From: Lentisphaeria bacterium
Lineage (GTDB): Bacteria; Verrucomicrobiota; Lentisphaeria; Oligosphaerales; Oligosphaeraceae
NCBI GenBank assembly: GCA_024405215.1
Contig: JAKSPB010000034.1
Coordinates: 1-33,062, forward strand
Length of the DNA stretch: 33,062 bases
Direction of reading: 5' to 3'
How positions within the stretch are numbered: position 1 is the stretch's first letter; every line of letters begins with the position of its first letter. Below, one piece after another: positions 22,564 to 30,132 of the stretch. Below the pieces are notes generated by a model. The model was not told where the DNA came from and ran no database searches. It saw nothing but the letters and a program-made list of their open reading frames with translations. The position numbers and the translations under genes were made by a program.

Positions 22564-23670
22564 CTACTGGATGATACCACCGGAATCGGTGAGGAAGATT
22601 CCCTTGAAGTTCATCTTCAGAGCCTGCGGATTGTCCGAGAGCTCCAGAGCCTTCTCTTCAGAAATGTCACCGTTGTTGTAGTGCTTCAGGAGGCACTGGT
22701 TGAAGGTCATCATGCCCGCTTCCTCGTTGGCCTCGATGGCCTGCTGCAACTTGTCAATGCGGCCATCGAAGATCAACTTCTTCACAATAGGAACGTTGGT
22801 CATGATTTCCGTGATGGGCACGACACCCTTTCCGGAGGCCTTCTTGGCCAGACGCTGGCAGATGATTGCCTTCACCACATCGGAGAGGGACTTGCGGATG
22901 GAATCGCGCTCCTCGATGGTGAACATGTCCAGGATACGGTTGATGGACTGGGGGGCATCCTTGGTATGCAAGGTGGTGATCACCATGTGACCGGTTTCGG
23001 CAGCCGCCAGAGCGGTCTCGAAGGTGACACGGTTGCGCATTTCGCCGACGACGATGATATCGGGATCCTGACGCAGGGCATGAACCAGGGCGGATTCAAA
23101 AGTCTCCGCATCCAAACCAACCTCGCGCTGTTCAAAGAAGGACTTGTTGTCCTCGAAGGTGTATTCGATAGGATCCTCGATGGTGATGATGTGCTTCTGG
23201 AAATTCGTGTTGATGAAATCCAGCATGGCGGCCATGGTGGTGGACTTGCCGCTGCCCGTGGTGCCCGTGATGAAGATGATGCCGTTGCTGTTGGAGGCAA
23301 TATCCTTCAGCACTTCCGGCAGACCGGCTTCCTTCACCGTGGGGGCCTTGCTCTTGACCCAGCGCATGGTAATGCCACGATCGCCGCGCTGCAAGTGCAG
23401 GTTCACACGGAAACGCCCGACATCGGGTTCCTGCCAGGCGAAGTCCAGGTCGCCTTTCGCCTTGAACTCCTCGTATTTCCCTGCGGGAACGATGTCATTG
23501 CAGAACTGGTTGAAGATCGTCGAGTCCGTCTCATAGTCCAGCTGCACCAGATTGGAATCTATGCGGAGCTGGACATTCTTGTTCTCTCGGATGTGCAAGT
23601 CACTGGCCCGCTCGTCCACTGCGTATTTCAGCAGGTCGTGCAGGCATGACGTTTTGAGTTGTACAGCCAT
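22564..23670 (-). CDS. pilT: Twitching motility / pilus retraction ATPase PilT
   Basis: A hexameric cytosolic ATPase of the type II/IV secretion family that powers depolymerisation of type IV pili. The 368-residue protein contains an N-terminal PAS-like domain (ASDLHIRENKNVQLRID), Walker A GTTGSGKST (136-144), the Asp box ITIEDPIEY (162-170), Walker B DPDIIVVGEMR (202-212) and the His box TGHMVITTLHT (226-236). A C-terminal effector region follows. A clear PilT AIRNLIRE motif is not seen, so a PilU-like role is possible. It lies 63 nt after phosphofructokinase and just before the small membrane protein and dxr. Pilus structural genes are not adjacent; the window's pseudopilins are elsewhere. 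An AGGG lies about 5 nt before the ATG. Confidence 0.93.
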   Translation of the reverse strand: MAVQLKTSCLHDLLKYAVDERASDLHIRENKNVQLRIDSNLVQLDYETDSTIFNQFCNDIVPAGKYEEFKAKGDLDFAWQEPDVGRFRVNLHLQRGDRGITMRWVKSKAPTVKEAGLPEVLKDIASNSNGIIFITGTTGSGKSTTMAAMLDFINTNFQKHIITIEDPIEYTFEDNKSFFEQREVGLDAETFESALVHALRQDPDIIVVGEMRNRVTFETALAAAETGHMVITTLHTKDAPQSINRILDMFTIEERDSIRKSLSDVVKAIICQRLAKKASGKGVVPITEIMTNVPIVKKLIFDGRIDKLQQAIEANEEAGMMTFNQCLLKHYNNGDISEEKALELSDNPQALKMNFKGIFLTDSGGIIQ

Positions 23671-23733
23671 AAATGCCCTGTTTGTTAGAGGTTGCTTTTT
23701 GTTTTTCAGGAGATGTTCGGAAAAAGGTTTCGG

Positions 23734-25101
23734 CTAATCAAGGCCGGTGGCCTTGGAATCCGGGCCGCACTGGCCATCCAGCAATTTCGCCTGGCGTGTG
23801 CTCAACAACACGCTCTGCCAGAGTTGTCCATAGGGATCCACCTTGCGTCGGGCGCAAGTGGCAAGCACGCTGGGAACATACGTGAAATATCCCTGCCAGT
23901 TGCCCACCACCAGGTCCGTCATGCCAGCCATGGCCGCATGGACCGCGTGCTGCGCCAGATGCAGGCAGAAGGCGGAATCGCTGGCATTGGCGGGCAGGCT
24001 TCGGATCTCATAGCTGGGATCGAAATACTTGATGGAGATGGGAAGATTCTTCTCGGCGAAATGCCGCTTGATTCGCTCCTTCAGGAAAACGCCGATGTCG
24101 TTGTGAAGCACATTGCCGGATTGATCCACCTGATGCACGTCGGCAAGCAGCTCCTGGCCGGCGCCCTCCGCCACCACGATCACCGCATGATGCTTCCGCT
24201 CCATGCGTTTTTCCAAGGCCGCCAGCAGGCCGCCAGCCCCCTCAAGACGGATGGACACCTCGGGAATCAGACAGAAGTTCGCCACGGAGTTCGCCAAAGT
24301 GGCGTACGCGGCGATGAAGCCGGAGTCACGGCCCATGAGGCGCACCAGGCCCAGGCCGTTGTAGGCGCCATTGGCTTCGTTGTGCGCACAGCTCAGGATG
24401 TGCGCGGCCGCCTGGACCGCCGTCTCAAAGCCGAAGGTCTTGTCCATGAAGTTCAGGTCGTTGTCGATGGTCTTGGGAATGCCAATCACGCTGCACTCCA
24501 CGCCACGCTTCTTGCATTCCATGGCGATGGCATGCGCACCACGCTGGGTGCCATCGCCTCCGATGGCAAAAAGGATATTGATATTCAGGCGGTCAAGCGT
24601 CTTGACCCTCTCCTCCGCGGGCTGTGCGCCGCGGGAGGAACCTAGGATGGAGCCACCCTCGGCGTGGATGTCATCCACGACGTCGGGATTCAGTTCCATG
24701 GGACTCAGCCGATAGGCGGGATTCAGTCCCTGGTAACCATACTTTATTCCGAAGATGTTGTCCACGCCATAGACGTACCAAAGGGTATTGACCAGGCCCT
24801 TGATCACATCGTTGAGTCCCGGGCAGAGGCCGCCGCAGGTGACAATGCCGGCACGGGTCCACGCAGGGTCGTGGAACATCTGGCGCCGCGGGCCAGCCGC
24901 CAGGAAAGAAGGAATGGCCTTCTTCTCCTCAAGGAACTTCTGATTCAACGCGGCGTCCGCGAAATAGCAGATTCTCTCCGTGTCGTCAACGAACTTCGAG
25001 TTCTTCAGCGGCGAATCCAAGGTAGGCGTCCCCACGCGGGAGATGCCGAAATCCAGTTCAGAAAGAGTCTTGATGTCAATGTCGATGTTTTGCGGAAGCA
25101 T
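23734..25101 (-). CDS. 6-phosphofructokinase, TP0108/plant-like type
   Basis: Phosphorylates fructose 6-phosphate in glycolysis. The 455-residue protein is longer than E. coli PfkA and has an N-terminal extension of about 80 residues before GIVTCGGLCPGLNDVI. Diagnostic motifs are GGDGTQRGA (181-189) and PKTIDND (209-215), with the catalytic Asp213. The Gly in GGDG suggests ATP as donor, while the Lys in PKTIDND is typical of PPi enzymes; the combination is characteristic of plant-like and trypanosomal ATP-dependent enzymes. LMGRDSGFIAAYA and a family-typical NWQGYFTYVP follow. AAGGA lies 7 nt before the ATG. It is the first gene of a minus-strand group with pilT and dxr, divergent from recD2. 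Confidence 0.93.
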   Translation of the reverse strand: MLPQNIDIDIKTLSELDFGISRVGTPTLDSPLKNSKFVDDTERICYFADAALNQKFLEEKKAIPSFLAAGPRRQMFHDPAWTRAGIVTCGGLCPGLNDVIKGLVNTLWYVYGVDNIFGIKYGYQGLNPAYRLSPMELNPDVVDDIHAEGGSILGSSRGAQPAEERVKTLDRLNINILFAIGGDGTQRGAHAIAMECKKRGVECSVIGIPKTIDNDLNFMDKTFGFETAVQAAAHILSCAHNEANGAYNGLGLVRLMGRDSGFIAAYATLANSVANFCLIPEVSIRLEGAGGLLAALEKRMERKHHAVIVVAEGAGQELLADVHQVDQSGNVLHNDIGVFLKERIKRHFAEKNLPISIKYFDPSYEIRSLPANASDSAFCLHLAQHAVHAAMAGMTDLVVGNWQGYFTYVPSVLATCARRKVDPYGQLWQSVLLSTRQAKLLDGQCGPDSKATGLD

Positions 25102-25213
25102 GATTTATTCCTTATAGAAATTCCCTTGCGCATTGCCAACGAAACGCGCTTGACAAACTATAATACGAAAAAACGCCGTAGTAGGCGAGACTTTATTGTT
25201 TTTTTGCAACGAA
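25102..25213. promoter_or_regulatory. Divergent promoter region, phosphofructokinase / recD2
   Basis: For the minus-strand gene, TTGGCA (25132-25137), a 17-nt gap and TATAAG (25109-25114) form a plausible sigma70 pair, but so close to the ATG that the mRNA would be nearly leaderless. For recD2, TATAAT (25159-25164) is a good -10 with no clear -35 at the right distance. The TTGACA at 25150-25155 is only 3 nt from that -10 and cannot pair with it. Confidence 0.4.
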
Positions 25214-27559
25214 ATGCCCCAAAATTCATCATTACGGAAACCCAAGCCCCCCTGGCTCCTCAAGAAGCTCCATGGCATCGAGCCGCCACCGACGCTTCCG
25301 ACGACAACTCCCCTGCCGAACGAGACCGAATTGACGGGCACGGTCCTGCGCACTGTATTTGCCAATCCGGAAAACGGCTACGGCGTGGTCACCCTGAAAC
25401 GTGCCGACGGCCTTGCCGACGCCTGCCTGGCAGGAAACCTGGCGGGTGTCATGCCAGGCGTGGAAGTCCAGGTGACCGGCCACTGGACCGACCATCCGAA
25501 ATTCGGTCGGCAGTTCCAGGTGGAAACATCAAAGTATCTGCTGCCGACCAGCGCCTCGGGCATCGAGCGCTATCTGGCCAGCGGCGTGCTTCCCGGCATT
25601 AACGAAGTCTATGCAAAGGCCATCGTCAGGAAATTCGGCGACAAGACTCTCGACATCCTGGACCACCACCCGGAACGCCTCTCAGAAGTGCCCGGCATCG
25701 GCGGAAAACGTCTGCAAGCCATCGTCGACGCCTGGGGGAAAGCCGCCGAATCCCGTGAAGAGATGATCTTCCTGGAAGGACTGGGAATCTCCCCCGCCAT
25801 GGCCAGAAAGATCATCAACCGCTATCCCGGCCGCAGCCCATCCCAGCTGGTGCGCCAGAATCCCTACCGCCTGGCCCGGGAAGTGGAAGGCATCGGCTGC
25901 CTGACCAGCGACCGCATCGCCGCCAGCCTGGGCATCGCGCAGGACGCCGCCATCCGCATTGCCTCTGGCCTGGCATACACCCTGGACCAGTCCTCGCAAT
26001 CCGGACATGTCTATCTTCCCAAAAGCCGCCTGCTGGACGAAGCCGCACGGCTGCTGAATGCCTCCCCGGACGCCCTGGACAAAGGCTACCAGGAAGCGCT
26101 GGCCTGCCATGCCATCGTGGCACTGCAATTTCCCGAAGAGCCGGAACCCTCCTGCTACCTGCCACGGATGGAAGATGGCGAGACCAACCTGGCCGTGCTG
26201 GTGAACGCCCACCTGTCGAACCGCTTCCCCTCCTACGAGCGCCTGAAGCAACTCCCGCAGCGTCCCGGCGAAATCGTCCTGAATGACGAACAACGCCAAG
26301 CGGTGAAGACCGCGCTGACCGCACCGATCTCCATCATCACCGGCGGTCCCGGCGTCGGCAAGACCACGGTCATCCGCAGCGTGGTGGACCTGGCCATCGC
26401 CAACAAATGGAAAATCCTTCTGGCCGCCCCCACGGGCCGTGCGGCGAAGCGCCTCTCCGAATCCGCCAAATATGTGACAGCCAGCACCATCCACCGCATG
26501 TTGAAATACGATCCCGCCGCCAACGACTTCCAGTTCAACCAGGGGAACCGCCTGGAATGCGACATCCTAATCGTGGATGAAGTCTCCATGCTGGACCAGG
26601 AGTTGGCGGAAAGCCTCCTGGCCGCCGTGGCTCCGGACACGAGGCTGGTGCTGGTGGGCGACAAGGACCAACTGCCCTCTGTCGGCCCCGGCGCAATCCT
26701 CCATGACCTGCTGGAGTGCGGTCGGATCCCCGTAGTCTCCCTGAAACGGATCTACCGCCAGGCGGATGGCAGCCGCATCATCACCAGCGCCCATGACGTC
26801 AACGAGGGGCGCCTGCCGGACCTGTCCAATCCGCCCAAGGGCACCCAAGGTGAATTCTACTTCTACGAGAACGACCAGCCACAGAATTGCCAGGAGTTCA
26901 TCACCAGGCTTTGCTCCCACAGCGTCCCCGAGTTCTTCGGACTGGATCCGCTGGAGGACATCCAGGTGCTCACTCCCATGCGCAAGGGCGAATGCGGCAC
27001 TGTCGCCCTGAACCAGAAGCTCCAGGAAGTCCTGAACCCGCCTTCTCCGGAAAAGCCGGAACTAACGCTGACCGGCACTGACCAGCAGCGCATTTTCCGC
27101 CTTGGCGACCGGGTCATGCAGACCAAGAACAACTACGACAAGCAGGTCTTCAACGGCGACATGGGACGCATCGTCGCCGTGGACCGGGAGGCGAAGTCCT
27201 TCTCCGTGGCCTTCGACAAGGAGACCGTCTCCTACCAGGCCAACGAGTGCCAGCAGCTCCTGCACGCCTACGCGGTCACCATCCACAAATCCCAGGGCTG
27301 CGAATTCCCCGCCGTCATCGCTCCGCTTCTGGGGCAGCACCATGTGATGCTCCAGCGCAATCTCCTCTATACCGCCATCACCCGCGCCAAGAAGCTCTTC
27401 ATCCTGACGGGCTCCGCCAACGCAGTACGGCACGCAGTGGAAAACGACACGCCGCTGCTGCGTCTGACGCATCTGACCTGGCGCCTGAAAAATCCCACAA
27501 TCCACCCGCAAATTCTCTTTGCAGACCCCAACTACACTCATGAGCTACCCTTTTCGTGA
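25214..27559 (+). CDS. recD2: RecD2-like SF1B DNA helicase
   Basis: A 5'-3' DNA helicase of the RecD2 (RecBC-independent) family, acting in DNA repair. The 781-residue protein has an N-terminal OB-like domain (TELTGTVLRTVFANPENGYGV), helix-hairpin-helix motifs near residues 140-210 (EVPGIGGKRLQAIV), and Walker A GGPGVGKTT at 377-385. DILIVDEVSMLD (Walker B), LVGDKDQLPSVGPG (motif III), AVTIHKSQGCEFPAV and NLLYTAITRAKK (motifs V-VI) complete the helicase core. RecB and RecC are absent nearby. The ATG at 25214 is favoured over an in-frame TTG at 25196; no SD is present. The 3' end overlaps the CE15-like gene by 20 nt. Confidence 0.95.
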   Translation: MPQNSSLRKPKPPWLLKKLHGIEPPPTLPTTTPLPNETELTGTVLRTVFANPENGYGVVTLKRADGLADACLAGNLAGVMPGVEVQVTGHWTDHPKFGRQFQVETSKYLLPTSASGIERYLASGVLPGINEVYAKAIVRKFGDKTLDILDHHPERLSEVPGIGGKRLQAIVDAWGKAAESREEMIFLEGLGISPAMARKIINRYPGRSPSQLVRQNPYRLAREVEGIGCLTSDRIAASLGIAQDAAIRIASGLAYTLDQSSQSGHVYLPKSRLLDEAARLLNASPDALDKGYQEALACHAIVALQFPEEPEPSCYLPRMEDGETNLAVLVNAHLSNRFPSYERLKQLPQRPGEIVLNDEQRQAVKTALTAPISIITGGPGVGKTTVIRSVVDLAIANKWKILLAAPTGRAAKRLSESAKYVTASTIHRMLKYDPAANDFQFNQGNRLECDILIVDEVSMLDQELAESLLAAVAPDTRLVLVGDKDQLPSVGPGAILHDLLECGRIPVVSLKRIYRQADGSRIITSAHDVNEGRLPDLSNPPKGTQGEFYFYENDQPQNCQEFITRLCSHSVPEFFGLDPLEDIQVLTPMRKGECGTVALNQKLQEVLNPPSPEKPELTLTGTDQQRIFRLGDRVMQTKNNYDKQVFNGDMGRIVAVDREAKSFSVAFDKETVSYQANECQQLLHAYAVTIHKSQGCEFPAVIAPLLGQHHVMLQRNLLYTAITRAKKLFILTGSANAVRHAVENDTPLLRLTHLTWRLKNPTIHPQILFADPNYTHELPFS

Positions 27560-28832
27560 CAAATTCCTCCCCTGGCCCCGCACGCCCCTTTTCACCTTGG
27601 CAAAACCAGACGGCGACCTAAAGCCCTTCTGGGAAGCGCACGCCCGTGACTTTGCCTACGTGCAACCCAACACAAACTTCGCAGAAAGCGCAGCCGGCGA
27701 CCTGCCCATCCCCTCCACGCTGGTCAATCCCGACACCGGCGCACGCATCGCTACCCCGGAGGAATGGCCGGCGTTGCGGGAAACCCACCTCCGGAACATC
27801 ACGCGCATTCTCTATGGCGAACTGCCGCCCAAGCCACAGTCCCGTGAAGTGGAAATACTGAAAGAAAAGGAGGTCTTCGACGGCACCGCCCTCCAGCGCA
27901 TCCTGAAACTGACCCTCTGCAATGACGGCAAGCGTCACGAAGTCACCGTCCTCTGCTACATCCCCAAGGCGGCCCAGCCTGTTCCTGCCATCGTGGCCAT
28001 GAACTTCCCGGGGAACCACGGCTGCACCGATGACCCCGACGTACCGCTTTCCCCCTGGCGCGACCAGCAAAAACCACGCGGCGACGGCAAAAGCCGCTGG
28101 AACTTCCGCCTCCTGACCGACGCCGGTTTCGCCGTCATCACCTGCGCACGCTACGACTTCTATCCCGATGACGTCTTCGGGCGCAAGGAGAGCGTCTTCC
28201 GGCTCTTCCACGATGAATCCGAGCTCACGCCCCGCGACCGGCAGTACACCGCCATCAGCGCCTGGGCATACGGCTACAGCATCCTCCGGGAACTGGCCGC
28301 CTCCTTCCCCGAGATCAACGCGAAGGACATCTGGGCCCACGGCCATTCCCGTCTGGGGAAAACCGCCCTGTGGACCATCGCCAACGACCCCGGATGGGCG
28401 GGCGCCATCAGCAACTGCTCCGGTTGCGCAGGCGCGAAGATCTCCCGGCGCAACTACGGCGAGACCCTGGAAGTCATCGACCACTTCTTCCCCTGGTGGG
28501 TCACCCACGAGGCACTGCCCTACGCGCAGAATCCCGCCATCCTCCCCTTCGACCAGCACACCCTTATCGCCCTGGCCGCGCCGCGCCCCGTGCTGGTCAC
28601 CAGCGCCCACGAAGACCAATGGGCGGATCCCATGGGACAGTTCCTCGCCGTCAAGGGCGCCCAGGAGACCTACCAGCTTCTCGGCGGAAAGCCCCTTCCC
28701 AGCCAGGAATATCCCGCATTGGAAGAAGTCCTGATGAGCCCCTCCCTCGGATACTACGAGCGACACGGCATCCATGATGTCACCGACCAGGACTGGACCA
28801 ACGTCATCAACTTCATCCGCCAGACCCGCTGA
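27540..28832 (+). CDS. CE15-like glucuronoyl esterase
   Basis: An alpha/beta hydrolase of the CE15 (4-O-methylglucuronoyl methylesterase) type, which cleaves ester links between glucuronic acid of xylan and lignin or related esters. The 430-residue protein has the family GHSRLGKTALW with nucleophile Ser270, ISAWAYGYSILRELAA (239-254), SNCSGCAGAKISRRNYGET (291-309) and the predicted catalytic His412 in GIHDVTDQDW. No signal peptide is visible at the ATG at 27540, so the protein is either cytoplasmic or exported unconventionally, unlike most CE15 enzymes. An in-frame TTG at 27519 does not add a signal. Its start overlaps the last six codons of recD2, so it is translated in an operon with an unrelated repair helicase. 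Confidence 0.87.
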   Translation: MSYPFRDKFLPWPRTPLFTLAKPDGDLKPFWEAHARDFAYVQPNTNFAESAAGDLPIPSTLVNPDTGARIATPEEWPALRETHLRNITRILYGELPPKPQSREVEILKEKEVFDGTALQRILKLTLCNDGKRHEVTVLCYIPKAAQPVPAIVAMNFPGNHGCTDDPDVPLSPWRDQQKPRGDGKSRWNFRLLTDAGFAVITCARYDFYPDDVFGRKESVFRLFHDESELTPRDRQYTAISAWAYGYSILRELAASFPEINAKDIWAHGHSRLGKTALWTIANDPGWAGAISNCSGCAGAKISRRNYGETLEVIDHFFPWWVTHEALPYAQNPAILPFDQHTLIALAAPRPVLVTSAHEDQWADPMGQFLAVKGAQETYQLLGGKPLPSQEYPALEEVLMSPSLGYYERHGIHDVTDQDWTNVINFIRQTR

Positions 28833-28861
28833 CCTTTTAACGGGTTCGAGAAGTCGGATGG

Positions 28862-28895
28862 CTCCCGCTCCGACGCACATCCGTCGGAGCGGGAG
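28862..28895 (+). terminator. Strong hairpin after the CE15-like gene, no T tract
   Basis: A 13-bp perfect stem (CTCCCGCTCCGAC / GTCGGAGCGGGAG; arms 28862-28874 and 28883-28895) has an 8-nt loop, 29 nt past the stop. No U-run follows on either strand, so it may protect the 3' end or stop transcription with Rho rather than act alone. Confidence 0.65.
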
Positions 28896-28994
28896 AACGG
28901 AAGGCTGGCAAGCGCATCCCTCCCCCGTGGCGTAATTCATGCCCAAAAGGGAATTCCATACTTAGGTTTCCTGCACGTTCTGGCATTTCATTCT

Positions 28995-29047
28995 CCCGAG
29001 GCTTGCGCCTCGGGCAAAGGACGAATCCGGTTGACAATTCATAATGG
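28995..29047 (+). repeat. Dispersed intergenic hairpin element, copy C
   Basis: The most regular copy, with a perfect 8-bp stem-loop CCCGAGGCTTGCGCCTCGGG (28995-29014, TTGC loop). It is followed by CAAAGGACGA and a tail ending TTGACAATTCATAATGG. It lies downstream of the CE15-like gene hairpin and 143 nt upstream of the pseudopilin ATG. One gap in the tail is needed to align it to copies A and B. Confidence 0.85.
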
Positions 29048-29094
29048 AAACGGAAACTTAGGTACAATTCCCCCCAAAAAATTGTTCAGAGGGC

Positions 29095-29122
29095 TTGATT
29101 TTTCCGTTTTTTTTACGATAAT
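29095..29122 (+). promoter_or_regulatory. Sigma70-type promoter of the plus-strand pseudopilin
   Basis: TTGATT (29095-29100), 16 nt, then GATAAT (29117-29122), about 68 nt before the ATG. The -35 and spacer start (cTTGATTTTTC) are identical to the other pseudopilin promoter in the window. Confidence 0.7.
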
Positions 29123-29190
29123 ATGTATTGTGCGAAACAAGAGCTCTTGTTTCCCTCTTCAAAACAAAACCCAAAAAAGGAAAACACAAA

Positions 29191-30003
29191 ATGAAAAAAT
29201 CCTTCACCCTGATTGAGCTGCTGGTGGTCATCGCCATCATCGCCATCCTGGCCTCCATGCTCCTGCCCGCCCTCTCCAAGGCCCGCGAAAAGGCCCGCGC
29301 CATCTCCTGCATCAACAACCTGAAGCAGCTTGGCCTGGGCACCATCCTCTACACCAACGACTCTGACGACTACTACCATCCCTCCAAGTGGGGCAAGAAG
29401 GCCGGCTACGACAGCGGCGACAACTGCTACTACTACTGCTTCAACCAGCTGTGCACCACCGGCAGCACCTATCCTGCCAAGACCGGCGAACTGGCCACGA
29501 AGGGCGAAGGCGCCTGGAAACTGTGGCAGTGCCCCAGCTTCGGCGCCAACGCCTGGGAAGAGAACTGGAAGGGCGCTCCCAAGACAACCCGTCCAAAGAC
29601 CGGCTATCAGTACAATCCCGGAGCCGGCTACAACACCCAGATCGACCCCGCAGTCGATGACAGCGGCAACGCCTCCTCCTACACTGGCTGGGGTGCCAAG
29701 GCCGGTTGGGTCCGCTGCGTTCAGCCCACCTCTCCCAGCAACTTCATCCTCTACCTGGATCGCTGCTCCTTCGCCGGCAATGGCGGCAGCTGGGTCTTCT
29801 GGTATTGCATCAACCACGACTTTGGTCTGACCATCAAGGAAGTCGAAAACGAATACTGCCGCCACGGCGGATTAAACCAGCAGGTCTACGCCGATGGCCA
29901 CGCCGCCACCGTGAAGTGGAGCGACCTGGACGCCCTCGGCAACTCCGGCGACGGCGACACCAGCAAGATCGCCATGCAGATCGGCGGCGACGGCAAGGAC
30001 TAA
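29191..30003 (+). CDS. Type II pseudopilin-like protein, H-X9-DG type
   Basis: An exported protein of 270 residues with the pilin-like N-terminus [24 protein letters not shown]. It should be cleaved before Phe5 by prepilin peptidase, although -1 is Ser rather than Gly. Glu9 is the conserved +5 glutamate. [23 protein letters not shown] continues the helix. [14 protein letters not shown] gives the canonical H-X9-DG motif (His225, Asp235-Gly236). The middle is rich in Gly, Tyr, Trp and Cys, suggesting a disulfide-stabilised extracellular domain. The ATG at 29191 follows AAAGGA with 8-9 nt spacing; an in-frame upstream extension to 29128 is rejected. No assembly genes are adjacent. It has its own promoter and terminator. 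Confidence 0.92.
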   Translation: MKKSFTLIELLVVIAIIAILASMLLPALSKAREKARAISCINNLKQLGLGTILYTNDSDDYYHPSKWGKKAGYDSGDNCYYYCFNQLCTTGSTYPAKTGELATKGEGAWKLWQCPSFGANAWEENWKGAPKTTRPKTGYQYNPGAGYNTQIDPAVDDSGNASSYTGWGAKAGWVRCVQPTSPSNFILYLDRCSFAGNGGSWVFWYCINHDFGLTIKEVENEYCRHGGLNQQVYADGHAATVKWSDLDALGNSGDGDTSKIAMQIGGDGKD

Positions 30004-30029
30004 TCCCGCCTGCCTAAACAGCTGAATAC

Positions 30030-30076
30030 CACAAGCCCTTGGTGATTCTCCTTCATCAAGGGCTTGTGATGATTTT
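30030..30076 (+). terminator. Hairpin terminator after the plus-strand pseudopilin
   Basis: A 12-bp perfect stem (CACAAGCCCTTG / CAAGGGCTTGTG; arms 30030-30041 and 30057-30068) has a 15-nt loop and is followed by ATGATTTTGG. The T run is short, so termination may be partial. Confidence 0.75.
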
Positions 30077-30103
30077 GGACCATTTTCCCAACAAGTCTAT
30101 CCA
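30075..30103 (+). promoter_or_regulatory. Possible promoter of the SUMF1-fold gene
   Basis: TTGGAC (30075-30080), a 17-nt gap, and TATCCA (30098-30103) lie 30 nt before the ATG. The -10 is imperfect. No SD lies between it and the start. Confidence 0.3.
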
Positions 30104-30132
30104 GGACGGGAATTCCTATTTTCAAAACTTCC

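Larger units (their letters stand above)
28833..29190 (+). other. Intergenic region before the plus-strand pseudopilin
   Basis: 358 nt without a gene. In order it holds a 13-bp perfect hairpin (28862-28895), an AT-richer stretch with the sequence ACTTAGGT near 28963, hairpin element copy C (28995-29047), a second ACTTAGGT at about 29057, the pseudopilin promoter (29095-29122), and the A-rich leader with the SD of the pseudopilin. The two ACTTAGGT copies flank the element in direct orientation. Confidence 0.7.

Noticed and set aside
25150-25164. TTGACA close to TATAAT as a recD2 promoter
   Set aside because: Only 3 nt separate the two hexamers, incompatible with a sigma70 promoter.
25120-25170. 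Possible fourth copy of the intergenic hairpin element (CTTGCGC, CGAA, TTGACAA, ATAAT in order)
   Set aside because: The spacing differs by four bases, there is no hairpin, and the AGGAC block is missing. The shared words are short enough to occur by chance.
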